Assembly (NCBI RefSeq): GCF_009724245.1
Contig: NZ_WNNK01000010.1
Location: 152,380 to 216,379 of the forward strand
Origin: Pseudomonas spelaei
GTDB lineage: Bacteria; Pseudomonadota; Gammaproteobacteria; Pseudomonadales; Pseudomonadaceae
Direction: 5' to 3'
DNA: 64,000 nucleotides
In this document: positions 8,534 through 16,683 of the stretch, one piece after another
Layout: the number at the start of each line of letters is the position of its first letter
How positions within the stretch are numbered: the stretch's first letter is position 1
The notes under the pieces: generated by a model
What the model saw: the letters and a program-made list of their open reading frames with translations, nothing else
The model's database searches: none
What the model was told of the DNA's origin: nothing
Program-made: the position numbers and the translations under genes

Positions 8534-9298
8534 ATGTGGGACCTCATCGAGAAAGGGTTGGAACATAACGGCCTGGTCACTGCCTTTGCTTTCGTCGGCG
8601 TGGTGATGTGGATTTCCGTGGTGCTGTCCAAGCGCCTGACCTTCGGCCGGATCCACGGTTCGGCCATCGCCATTGTGATCGGGCTGGTATTGGCCTGGGT
8701 CGGCGGCACGCTCACGGGCGGGCAGAAAGGGTTGGCGGACGTGGCGCTGTTTTCCGGTATCGGGTTGATGGGTGGGGCGATGCTGCGGGACTTTGCGATT
8801 GTGGCCACGGCATTTGAAGTGCAAGCCACTGAAGCGCGCAAAGCCGGGCTGATCGGCGCGATTGCCTTGCTGCTGGGCACGGTGCTGCCGTTTATTGTCG
8901 GCGCGAGTATTGCCTGGGCCTTTGGTTATCGCGATGCGGTGAGCATGACCACCATCGGCGCGGGGGCGGTGACTTACATCGTCGGTCCGGTGACCGGTGC
9001 GGCGCTGGGCGCGAGTTCCGATGTGGTGGCGCTGTCCATCGCGACCGGCTTGATCAAGGCGATCCTGGTGATGGTCGGCACGCCCATGGCAGCGCGCTGG
9101 ATGGGCCTGGATAACCCGCGTTCGGCGATGGTGTTTGGCGGCTTGGCAGGTACCGTAAGCGGTGTGACGGCAGGCTTGGCGGCGACGGATCGGCGGTTGG
9201 TGCCCTATGGTGCGTTGACGGCGACCTTCCATACCGGGTTGGGGTGTTTGTTGGGGCCTTCGTTGCTCTACTTCATTGTGCGCGGGTTGGTGGGCTAA
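8534..9298 (+). CDS. mdcM: Malonate transporter subunit MadM/MdcM
   Basis: A 254-residue protein with about seven to nine membrane helices, the larger subunit of the MadLM malonate carrier of the inner membrane. It starts MWDLIEKGLEHNGLVTAFAF, preceded by GGAGGT at 8520-8525. This is the last gene of the operon. No classical terminator follows; a REP doublet (9329-9393) lies between its stop and the convergent mdcR. Confidence 0.92.
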   Translation: MWDLIEKGLEHNGLVTAFAFVGVVMWISVVLSKRLTFGRIHGSAIAIVIGLVLAWVGGTLTGGQKGLADVALFSGIGLMGGAMLRDFAIVATAFEVQATEARKAGLIGAIALLLGTVLPFIVGASIAWAFGYRDAVSMTTIGAGAVTYIVGPVTGAALGASSDVVALSIATGLIKAILVMVGTPMAARWMGLDNPRSAMVFGGLAGTVSGVTAGLAATDRRLVPYGALTATFHTGLGCLLGPSLLYFIVRGLVG

Positions 9299-9328
9299 TT
9301 CTGGGTTCAGGTTGACGGGGCCGGCCTC

Positions 9329-9393
9329 ATCGCGGGCAAGCCCGCTCCCACCCTGGAATGCATTTCAAATGTGGGAGCGGGCTTGCCCGCGAT
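9329..9393. repeat. REP doublet between mdcM and mdcR
   Basis: Inverted arms ATCGCGGGCAAGCCCGCTCC (from 9329) and GGAGCGGGCTTGCCCGCGAT (to 9393) with an 18-base centre. It separates two convergent genes and may stabilise mRNA 3' ends. Confidence 0.88.
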
Positions 9394-9407
9394 AGCGATT
9401 TATCAGA

Positions 9408-10322
9408 CTAGCCCTGCCGATTGGCATACATCCGGCACTCCGCCAACAGCGCGAGCAGATTCGGATCGCGCTCCTTGGCCTTCAAGAACACCACGCCAAT
9501 GTGCTGCTGCAACCGATAGCGCGGTTGCAGGGGAATCAGCTTCACCCGGTTCTCATACACCGCCGCAATCCGCCCCGGCAGCAGCGCATAACCCACCCCT
9601 GAGCTGACCATGCTCAGCAGGGTGAAGATGTCGTTGACCTGCATCGCCACCTTGGGCGCAAAGCCCGCCTGTTTGAATACGCGGTTGCCGTCCTGGTGAG
9701 TGGCGAAGCCTTGGGTCAGGGTGATGAAGGTGGCGTCGCGCACGTCCGCCAGGTCGATTTCCTGTTCGCGGTCGAAGGGTGAGTCGGCCGGCGTGGCGAG
9801 GAAGATATCGTCGGAGAACAGTGCGATTTGCTCGCAGTCCGGGTCGTTGGCATGCTCGTCCAGGGAGATCAGGATCGCGTCGACTTCCATGTTCTTGAGC
9901 TTGTACAACAGGTCGAAATTGGAGCCGAGGATCAGGTCGATGTTTAGCTCGCTGCGGCGGATTTTCAGTCCCATGATCAACTGCGGCACGGTCTTCACCG
10001 TCAGTGAATACAGCGAGCCCAGCTTGAAGCGCTCGGCGGAGAACCCGGCGGCTTCGCGGGTCAGGCGCACGCTGTCGACCACGTCCTGGATCAGCTTTTG
10101 TGCGCGCTCTTCCAGCACGTAGGCGCTTTCCAGCGGTGTGAGGTTGCGGCCTTCGTGTTTGAACAGTGGGCAGCGCAGGGCGTTTTCCAACGAGTGGATC
10201 GCGCGGTGCACGCTGACGTTGCTGGTCTGCAACTCGGCGGCGGCACGGGCCAGGTTGCCGGTGCGCATGAACGCCAGGAAGATTTCCAGCTTCTTGAGGG
10301 TGAATTCTTCGTCGATCAGCAT
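9408..10322 (-). CDS. mdcR: LysR-type regulator of malonate decarboxylase
   Basis: A 304-residue LysR protein: N-terminal winged HTH (TLKKLEIFLAFMRTGNLARA, residues 8-27) followed by a periplasmic-binding-like effector domain. The position after mdcABCDEGHLM on the opposite strand matches the described P. putida locus, where MdcR activates the operon with malonate. It lies 37 bases downstream of the split chromate transporter on the same strand, so partial cotranscription with those genes is possible. Confidence 0.9.
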   Translation of the reverse strand: MLIDEEFTLKKLEIFLAFMRTGNLARAAAELQTSNVSVHRAIHSLENALRCPLFKHEGRNLTPLESAYVLEERAQKLIQDVVDSVRLTREAAGFSAERFKLGSLYSLTVKTVPQLIMGLKIRRSELNIDLILGSNFDLLYKLKNMEVDAILISLDEHANDPDCEQIALFSDDIFLATPADSPFDREQEIDLADVRDATFITLTQGFATHQDGNRVFKQAGFAPKVAMQVNDIFTLLSMVSSGVGYALLPGRIAAVYENRVKLIPLQPRYRLQQHIGVVFLKAKERDPNLLALLAECRMYANRQG

Positions 10323-10359
10323 GGGTGTGACTCTTGTTCGAGTACCGTCGATTGTGCCC

Positions 10360-10902
10360 CTAAAACCAGTTCGCTCCCAGCCATGAACTGACCAGGCCCA
10401 ACACCACGCCGAGGATGATCAGCCAGATTGCATTGAGCCGGGTGTAATACACCACGGCGGCGCTGGCCAGGGTCAGCACCAGGCTGGTCGCGTTGTTTTC
10501 CAGGCTGTTCATCAGGATGTAGCTGGCGGAGAGGATCAGCCCGATGGAAATCGGCAACAGGCTGCGTTTGACCCGCTGCACCCACGGCGTCTTGGTGTGT
10601 TTCTCCAGCCAGCCGGCGCCCAGGTAGGTCAGCACTGAGCAGGGCACCAGCTTGGCCAGTAGCGCGACTGCGGCACCGGGCAGGCCGGCAGCTTGTTGGC
10701 CGATAAACACCAGCAGCATGCCGTTGGGGCCGGGCAGCGCCTGGGACAGGGCGAAGAAGGCGACAAACTGGGCGTCGGTGAGCCAGTTCATGTCTGTCAC
10801 GGAGTAGCGGTGGATATCACTCACGGCCACCATGTTGCCGCCAATCGACATCAACGACCACAGCGCGCATTGGATCATCAGGTGGAAGAGGGCGGTCTGC
10901 AT
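10360..10902 (-). CDS. Chromate transporter, C-terminal half protein of a split pair
   Basis: A 180-residue CHR-family membrane protein beginning MQTALFHLMIQCALWSLMSI. It carries the family signature around FFALSQALPGPNGMLLVFIG. Short-chain CHR proteins act as pairs; the upstream gene gives the other half. They export chromate or similar oxyanions. Its ATG overlaps the stop of the upstream gene (ATGA), so the two are translationally coupled. An upstream in-frame start inside the neighbour was rejected. Confidence 0.88.
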   Translation of the reverse strand: MQTALFHLMIQCALWSLMSIGGNMVAVSDIHRYSVTDMNWLTDAQFVAFFALSQALPGPNGMLLVFIGQQAAGLPGAAVALLAKLVPCSVLTYLGAGWLEKHTKTPWVQRVKRSLLPISIGLILSASYILMNSLENNATSLVLTLASAAVVYYTRLNAIWLIILGVVLGLVSSWLGANWF

Positions 10903-11468
10903 CAGCCGGCCGCCTTCTGTGCGCCAATGAAACTCAAGGCCAGCGAGCTTGGGATACAGATCAGCAGCACCATCCACAATGGCAACACCAGCACGGCCAT
11001 CAACACAAAGGTCAGGACAAAGGCGCTGTAGTTGGCCAGGGTCCGGGGCATGGCCTTGAGCAGGCGCAAGGTGGTGCCGAGCATCAGGCCGGTGGCAATC
11101 GGCATCACCGCGCCGAAGACCTGCTGTACCACCTCGTGGCTCCACCATTTGGCATAGGCAAACCCGGCGAGTACGGTGATCAGCGACGGGAACAGGTACA
11201 GCCCGCAGACGGTCACAATTGCACCGGGCAACCCGTGCAAGCGGCGGCCGTAGATGATGCCGACGTTGGCGATATTGGGGCCGGGGAAAAACTGACCGGT
11301 GGTCAGCAGCTCATTGAAAGCCTGCTCACTGACCCATTGCCGGCGGTCGACCATCATCTGCCGCGCCCAGGGCATGACGCCGCCGAAGCCCAGCAGGCCG
11401 ACCATGGCGAAGTTGTAAAACAACTGCCACAGACTGGGGTGAGGCTGGCCAGGTTCAAGGTCGGGCAT
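10902..11468 (-). CDS. Chromate transporter, N-terminal half protein of a split pair
   Basis: A 188-residue CHR-family protein with FYNFAMVGLLGFGGVMPWAR near the N-terminus and the FFPGPNIANVGI signature near residue 60. It has several hydrophobic helices. It is paired with the gene at 10360-10902. No chromate-sensing regulator (chrB type) is nearby, so the physiological substrate may not be chromate. It is divergent from trhA across 164 bp. Confidence 0.88.
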   Translation of the reverse strand: MPDLEPGQPHPSLWQLFYNFAMVGLLGFGGVMPWARQMMVDRRQWVSEQAFNELLTTGQFFPGPNIANVGIIYGRRLHGLPGAIVTVCGLYLFPSLITVLAGFAYAKWWSHEVVQQVFGAVMPIATGLMLGTTLRLLKAMPRTLANYSAFVLTFVLMAVLVLPLWMVLLICIPSSLALSFIGAQKAAG

Positions 11469-11632
11469 GGGGCGTTCCGGAAACGGCGGGGAGGGCGCAA
11501 ATCATCTATCGGCGCGTGCTGTTTGGGCAAATGAAGAAAAGGTTGTTACCTGATATCGGGCAGCGGACGTCAGAATAGTCTCGCGTGCAGATGCACAACC
11601 AGGTGGTAACGGTTATTCGAGGTGAGTGACAC

Positions 11633-12250
11633 ATGTATCACGGGGAACGATTCAACGCCTGGAGCCACTTGCTCGGGGCGGTCGCGGCTTTTGTCGGCGC
11701 AGTGTGGATGTTGGTGGTTGCCAGTCTCGATGGCAGCCCGTGGAAGATTGTCAGCGTGGCGATTTATGGTTTCACGCTATTGGTGCTGTACAGCGCATCG
11801 ACGGTCTATCACAGCGTGCGCGGGCGCAAGAAAGAGATCATGCAGAAGGTCGATCACTTTTCGATCTACTTGCTGATCGCCGGCAGCTACACGCCGTTTT
11901 GCCTGGTGACCTTGCGCGGGCCGTGGGGCTGGACGCTGTTCGGGATTGTCTGGGGGCTGGCGGTGATCGGTATTTTGCAGGAGATCAAGCCGCGCTCCGA
12001 GGCGCGCATCCTGTCGATCGTGATCTATGCGGTGATGGGCTGGATCGTGCTGGTGGCGGTCAAACCGTTGATCGCTGCGCTGGGCACCGTAGGTTTTATC
12101 TGGCTGGCGTCGGGCGGCATTTTGTACACCGTGGGCATTATCTTCTTTGCCCTGGAGGATCGGCTGCGGCACTCCCACGGGATCTGGCACCTGTTTGTGA
12201 TCGGCGGGAGCCTGCTGCATTTCGTGGCGATCATGGTGTACGTGCTATAG
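11633..12250 (+). CDS. trhA: TrhA/hemolysin III family membrane protein (PAQR-like)
   Basis: A 205-residue seven-helix membrane protein. Family features are HLLGAVAAFVGAVW near the start, YSASTVYHSVRG, FSIYLLIAGSYTPFC and the C-terminal HSHGIWHLFVIGGSLLHF, whose His residues are metal ligands in PAQR proteins. The bacterial members are linked to membrane fluidity and energy balance rather than haemolysis. The start is preceded by GAGGTGAGTGACAC. Its TAG stop overlaps the stop of the convergent dguR (CTATAG at 12245-12250). Confidence 0.88.
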   Translation: MYHGERFNAWSHLLGAVAAFVGAVWMLVVASLDGSPWKIVSVAIYGFTLLVLYSASTVYHSVRGRKKEIMQKVDHFSIYLLIAGSYTPFCLVTLRGPWGWTLFGIVWGLAVIGILQEIKPRSEARILSIVIYAVMGWIVLVAVKPLIAALGTVGFIWLASGGILYTVGIIFFALEDRLRHSHGIWHLFVIGGSLLHFVAIMVYVL

Positions 12251-13147
12251 CCGATCCAACTGTTCCTGGGCACGATTGCCGAAGATCTCCAGCAAGCTTG
12301 CCAGCATATGCGGCGGCGGTTCATCGGCGCGGGTCAGCGCATACAAAGTGATGGGCAATGGCGGTGCCAGTGGACGAATACAGGTGATCGCCGTGGATGC
12401 TCCCAGCGCGGTGAACGGATCGATCACCGCCAACCCCGCACCGGACTCGACCATCGCCCGGGCCAGCGAATAGGTCTGCACTGAAATGCTGATCCGTGGT
12501 GGTGGATCGACGGTTTCCAGGTAACTGTCGAGTTTTGCCGCCAGCGGATCGGCGCTGGACAGGCCAATCAACGGCGCGTCCGCCAGCGCCATCAATGGCA
12601 GTGGTTTGCCCTGTTCGGCTTCAGGCCAGTAATCCCGAGGCGCCAACGCCACCAGCACACCGTGGGCCAAGGCCTGGGCGTTCAGGCCCGGGTGATCGGG
12701 CGGCTGCAAGGTCAACGCTACGTCCATCTCACGCATCAACAGGTTTTGCACCAGCTCTCGGCTGTGGGCGCTGGACAGTTCGCACGCGATGTCCGGGTAG
12801 TGTTGGGTCCATTCACGAATGGCCGGAGGCAGCAGCGACAAGGCCAGGGCCGGTGTGGCACCGATGCGCAAGCTTTGGCCTGGGGCGCGCCTCAGGTTCT
12901 GCGCCAGGCGCCGCACTCCTTGCAGGCTCTCGGTGACTTTGTCGACTTCGCGTTCCAGGGCCAGGGCTTCCGGGGTGGGCTGCAGCTTGCCGCGTACCCG
13001 CAGGAACAGCGGGAAGCCCAACTGTAATTCGGCATGTTGCAAGACTTTGGTCACCGCTGGCTGTGAGACGTGCAGCAATTGTGCGGCAGCACTGACGGAG
13101 CCGGTCTGGCGTATGGCCTGGAAGATTTCGATATGACGCAAGCGCAT
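12245..13147 (-). CDS. dguR: LysR-type regulator of D-glutamate utilisation
   Basis: A 300-residue LysR protein starting MRLRHIEIFQAIRQTGSVSA, with the HTH in residues 1-60 and an effector domain after it. It is divergent from dguABC. The order LysR / FAD dehydrogenase / RidA-like / binding protein is that described for P. aeruginosa dguRABC, where DguR activates on D-Glu. ATG 13147 was chosen; the upstream in-frame ATG (13192) would add 15 residues before the conserved LysR start. Confidence 0.82.
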   Translation of the reverse strand: MRLRHIEIFQAIRQTGSVSAAAQLLHVSQPAVTKVLQHAELQLGFPLFLRVRGKLQPTPEALALEREVDKVTESLQGVRRLAQNLRRAPGQSLRIGATPALALSLLPPAIREWTQHYPDIACELSSAHSRELVQNLLMREMDVALTLQPPDHPGLNAQALAHGVLVALAPRDYWPEAEQGKPLPLMALADAPLIGLSSADPLAAKLDSYLETVDPPPRISISVQTYSLARAMVESGAGLAVIDPFTALGASTAITCIRPLAPPLPITLYALTRADEPPPHMLASLLEIFGNRAQEQLDRL

Positions 13148-13154
13148 GATGAGT

Positions 13155-13181
13155 CCATAACCTTTGTTTATGGGTGACCCA
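13155..13181. promoter_or_regulatory. Candidate DguR operator in the dguR-dguA gap
   Basis: CCATAA (13155-13160) and TTATGG (13168-13173) form an inverted repeat with a 7-base spacer. TGGGTGACCCA (13171-13181) is an overlapping 11-bp palindrome. Both lie just upstream of the dguR start and 75-100 bp before dguA, where a LysR protein would bind. Confidence 0.45.
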
Positions 13182-13255
13182 TCTTTATTCATTGTTCGGC
13201 GCCTGTCACCTGGCCCTACTGTTCAAGCCTGATCAAAAACGGCGTAAGGACAGAC

Positions 13256-14497
13256 ATGGCTCAGCGGGTTTGTATCATCGGCGGCGGGGTTATCGGCCTG
13301 GCAAGTGCTTACGCCCTGGTGCGTGCAGGCGCTGAAGTGACCGTGGTTGAAGCAAGGGAAACCTTGGGCAGTGAAACCAGTTTCGCCAACGGCGGCCAAC
13401 TGTCCTATCGCTACGTCGCCCCCCTGGCCGATAAAGGCGTACCGCTGCAAGCCATCGGCTGGATGCTGCGGGGCGACTCACCATTGAAGTTGCGTCCGCG
13501 TATGGACCCGGCACAGTGGCGCTGGATGGCCTCCTTCCTGGGGGCGTGCCGCGCGTCGGTCAACAAGCGCAACGCCGGGCACCTGCTGCGGTTGGCCAGC
13601 TTGAGCCAGGACGTGCTGCAGCGCTGGCGCCAGGAGGACGTCCTGGAAGGTTTTGATTGGCGACGTAATGGCAAGCTGGTGACCTTTCGCAATCACGGCA
13701 CCTTCGAACACGCTCGCAACAAGGTGACGGACCGCCTGCAACAGCAAGTGCTCTCGGCGGCGGACTGTGCCCGGTTGGAGCCCACCCTGGGCGACAGCGG
13801 GTTTGTCGGCGGTATCTACACGCCCAATGAAGAAGTGGCGGACTGCCACAGCTTCTGCCTGCAACTGGCGCTCAGGCTTCAAGCCTCGGGCCGCTGTACG
13901 TTCCTGCTGGGGCGCAAGGTGACTGGCATTCGCCATGCCGACGGCACGGTGCAGGCCATTGAGTTGGGCGCCGAGGTGCTGCCCGTGGAGCATCTGGTGT
14001 TGGCGGCGGGTCACCGCAGCGCCGAGTTGGCGTTGCCTGGCGTATCGCTGCCGTTGTACCCCCTCAAGGGCTATAGCCTGAGCGTGCCGATTGGCGAGCA
14101 GCACCAGGCGCCGAATATCAGCATCACCGACTACGACCGCAAGATTGTCTATGCGCGCATTGGTGAACAACTGCGGGTGGCGGCGATGGTGGACATCGTC
14201 GGTTTCGATTCGCGCCTGGAACCCAAGCGTCTGGCCCTGATGAAACGCCAGGCCTGTGAGACGTTTCCTCTGGCCGGCGACTACGACCGGGCGATTGAAT
14301 GGGCCGGCATGCGCCCGGCCACGCCGACGGGTGTACCGCTGATTGGTGCCAGTGCCTATCGCAACCTATGGTTGAACCTGGGCCATGGTGCCTTGGGGTT
14401 TACCCTGGCCTCTGGCAGCGGCCAACTGCTGGCCGAGCTGATTGGCCGGCACACGACTTCCATTGATATGCAGGGCCTCGCTCCCCGCGCCGCCTGA
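13256..14497 (+). CDS. dguA: FAD-dependent D-amino-acid (D-glutamate) dehydrogenase
   Basis: A 413-residue DadA-like flavoprotein. The N-terminal Rossmann motif IIGGGVIGLASAYAL (residues 7-21) binds FAD, and the C-terminal GLAP-type tail follows an NLGHGALGFTLASGSGQLLA segment. It oxidises D-amino acids to imino acids with release to the respiratory chain. Assignment to D-Glu rests on gene order with dguR, dguB and dguC, not on the active site. The stop is 10 bases before dguB. Confidence 0.85.
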   Translation: MAQRVCIIGGGVIGLASAYALVRAGAEVTVVEARETLGSETSFANGGQLSYRYVAPLADKGVPLQAIGWMLRGDSPLKLRPRMDPAQWRWMASFLGACRASVNKRNAGHLLRLASLSQDVLQRWRQEDVLEGFDWRRNGKLVTFRNHGTFEHARNKVTDRLQQQVLSAADCARLEPTLGDSGFVGGIYTPNEEVADCHSFCLQLALRLQASGRCTFLLGRKVTGIRHADGTVQAIELGAEVLPVEHLVLAAGHRSAELALPGVSLPLYPLKGYSLSVPIGEQHQAPNISITDYDRKIVYARIGEQLRVAAMVDIVGFDSRLEPKRLALMKRQACETFPLAGDYDRAIEWAGMRPATPTGVPLIGASAYRNLWLNLGHGALGFTLASGSGQLLAELIGRHTTSIDMQGLAPRAA

Positions 14498-14507
14498 GGA
14501 TGCACCG

Positions 14508-14861
14508 ATGACCATCACTCGAATCAACAGCAATAGCCGTCTTTCCGGTGCCGTGACCTTTCAGGACCTGGTATTTCTGTCTGGTCAGGTACCGGGCGAG
14601 GGCCGGGACGTGACGACCCAGACCCAGGAAGTCCTGGCCAAGATCGACGTACTGTTGGCCGAGGCCGGCAGTGACAAGGATCACCTGCTCAACGCGACCA
14701 TCTACCTGAAAAATATCCAGGACGGTTTTGCGCCGATGAATGATGTCTGGTCGGCCTGGCTTTCACCGGGCCAGGCGCCGACCCGCACCACCCTGCAAGC
14801 GGAGCTGGCGCGCCCGGACGTGCTGGTGGAAATCAGCGTGATTGCCGCGCGCCGCATCTGA
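14508..14861 (+). CDS. dguB: RidA-family enamine/imine deaminase
   Basis: A 117-residue Rid protein beginning MTITRINSNSRLSGAVTFQD. It has LVFLSGQVPG and the C-terminal DVLVEISVIAARR region of the family; the catalytic Arg of RidA corresponds to a residue in the PTRTTLQAEL segment. It would hydrolyse the 2-imino acid released by DguA to 2-oxoglutarate and ammonia. ATG 14508 has GAGG 8 bases upstream; the longer frame from 14442 lies inside dguA and is rejected. Confidence 0.88.
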   Translation: MTITRINSNSRLSGAVTFQDLVFLSGQVPGEGRDVTTQTQEVLAKIDVLLAEAGSDKDHLLNATIYLKNIQDGFAPMNDVWSAWLSPGQAPTRTTLQAELARPDVLVEISVIAARRI

Positions 14862-14889
14862 ATAACAAGAAAACCAACGGAGAATAACA

Positions 14890-15792
14890 ATGCAAAAAAT
14901 CACGTTGATCGGCTGCACCCTGGGGCTGTTGCTGGGCGCTCAGGCTCACGCCACCGAGCCATCACTGGACGGCACTTTGGCCAAGATCGCCAACGCCAAG
15001 AGCATCACCTTGGGCTACCGCGATGCGTCGGTGCCGTTCTCCTATGTGGGAGATAACACGGGTAAACCCATGGGTTACTCGGTGGACCTGGCGAACAAGA
15101 TTGTCGAGCGCATCCAGCAAAAAACCGGTGTGCCGAAACTCAACGTGAAGTACAACCTGGTGACGTCCCAGACCCGTATCGCGCTGGTGCAGAACGGCAC
15201 CGTGGATCTGGAGTGTGGTTCTACCGGCGTGACCGCCGAGCGCCAGAAGCAGGTCGCGTTTTCCTACGGTTTTATTTACGTGAAAGGCCAACTGCTGACG
15301 GCCAAGAACAGCGGCATCCAGCGCTTTGCCGATTTGCAGGGCAAGAATGTTGTCACCACCGCCGGTACCACCAACGAGCGGTTTCTCAAGAGCTACAACG
15401 TCGATCACAAGCTGAACATGTCCGTGATCAGTGCCAAGGATCACGGCGAGGCCTTCAAAATGCTGGAGTCGGGGCGGGCGGCCGCGTTCTACATGGATGA
15501 CGCCTTGCTCTATGGCGAGCGCGCCAAGGCCAGGGATCCCCATAACTGGATAGTGGTAGGGGAGGAGCAGTCGCGGGAGATCTACAGCTGTATGGTGCGC
15601 AAGGATGATCCGCAGTTGCTTGCGGTGGTCAATGAAACCCTGGCGGGGTTGTACAGCTCGGGAGAGATCGACGGGATTTACCAGCGCTGGTTCGAACAGC
15701 CGATTCCGCCGAAGGGCTTGAACCTGGAGTTTCCGATGACCCGTGAGCTGAAGGCGATTATTGCCAAGCCTGTGAGTGATCCGGTGGAGTGA
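14890..15792 (+). CDS. dguC: Periplasmic amino-acid-binding protein (D-glutamate)
   Basis: A 300-residue family 3 solute-binding protein resembling GltI. The signal peptide ends at AQAHA-TEP near residue 22. Typical segments are ITLGYRDASVPFSY, GYSVDLANKIV and DLECGSTGVTAERQ. No ABC permease or ATPase genes are adjacent, so it probably docks on a permease encoded elsewhere, or acts as a sensor partner. GGAG precedes ATG by 7 bases. A REP doublet follows the stop. Confidence 0.85.
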   Translation: MQKITLIGCTLGLLLGAQAHATEPSLDGTLAKIANAKSITLGYRDASVPFSYVGDNTGKPMGYSVDLANKIVERIQQKTGVPKLNVKYNLVTSQTRIALVQNGTVDLECGSTGVTAERQKQVAFSYGFIYVKGQLLTAKNSGIQRFADLQGKNVVTTAGTTNERFLKSYNVDHKLNMSVISAKDHGEAFKMLESGRAAAFYMDDALLYGERAKARDPHNWIVVGEEQSREIYSCMVRKDDPQLLAVVNETLAGLYSSGEIDGIYQRWFEQPIPPKGLNLEFPMTRELKAIIAKPVSDPVE

Positions 15793-15813
15793 TGGAGTGG
15801 TAACCCGATCAAA

Positions 15814-15905
15814 ATGTGGGAGCGGGCTTGCTCGCGAAAGCGGAGTGTCAGCCAACATCTTCATCAACTGACCCACCGCTTTCGCGAGCAAGCCCGCTCC
15901 CACAT
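15814..15905. repeat. REP doublet between dguC and rsmE
   Basis: Inverted arms beginning ATGTGGGAGCGGGCTTGCTC and ending GAGCAAGCCCGCTCCCACAT, both including CGCGAAAGCGG / CCGCTTTCGCG. It sits between convergent genes. Confidence 0.88.
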
Positions 15906-15928
15906 TTGATTGGGTTTGCAAGGCTTGG

Positions 15929-16648
15929 TTAGAAATCGCCCCACAGTTGTTGGGCAACTGCCAGCGCCACTACCGGCGCAGTTTCGGTGCGCAGTACGCG
16001 CGGGCCCAACCGTGCGGAATGGAAGCCAGCCGCTTGTGCGGTCTCGACTTCCCCGTCGGTCAATCCACCCTCAGGCCCGATCAAGAACGCCAGGCTGGCT
16101 GGCTTGGCATGGCTCACCAACGGCTCAGCCACGGGGTGCAATACCAACTTCAATTGCGCCTCGGTCTGCTTCAACCAGTCCGCGAGCAACAGCGGTGGAT
16201 GAATCACCGGCACCTTGGAGCGGCCGCACTGCTCACAGGCGCTGATTGCCACCTGGCGCCAGTGTTGCAGGCGTTTGTCGGCGCGTTCGTCCTTGAGGCG
16301 TACCTCACAGCGGTCGGTGAAGATCGGCGTGATTTCGTTGACCCCAAGTTCGGTGGCTTTCTGGATCGCCCAGTCCATCCGCTCGCCTCGAGACAGGCCT
16401 TGGCCGAGGTGGATGTGCAACGGGGATTCGATCTGCCCGTCGAACGCTTCGGTCAGTTGCACCACCACACGCTTTTTACCGACCTCCAGCAGGCTGGCGC
16501 GAAACTCCTGGCCGGAGCCGTCGAACAGCTGCACGGCGTCGCCTTCGCTCATGCGCAATACACGGCTGATGTAGTGGGCCTGGGCTTCGGGCAACTCGTG
16601 GTCGCCAATGCTCAGCGGGGCGTCGACAAAAAAACGGGACAGTCTCAT
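15929..16648 (-). CDS. rsmE: 16S rRNA m3U1498 methyltransferase
   Basis: A 239-residue SPOUT-fold methyltransferase that methylates U1498 of 16S rRNA in the assembled 30S subunit using SAM. The knotted SAM site shows as AFLIGPEGGLTDGEV and LGPRVLRTETAPV near the C-terminus. A PUA-like N-terminal domain starts MRLSRFFVDAPL. It lies 35 bases after bioA on the same strand and is probably cotranscribed with it, as in other pseudomonads. Confidence 0.93.
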   Translation of the reverse strand: MRLSRFFVDAPLSIGDHELPEAQAHYISRVLRMSEGDAVQLFDGSGQEFRASLLEVGKKRVVVQLTEAFDGQIESPLHIHLGQGLSRGERMDWAIQKATELGVNEITPIFTDRCEVRLKDERADKRLQHWRQVAISACEQCGRSKVPVIHPPLLLADWLKQTEAQLKLVLHPVAEPLVSHAKPASLAFLIGPEGGLTDGEVETAQAAGFHSARLGPRVLRTETAPVVALAVAQQLWGDF

Positions 16649-16683
16649 TTCTGTTCTCTGGAAAAATTAGGTAGAAGCGGTAA

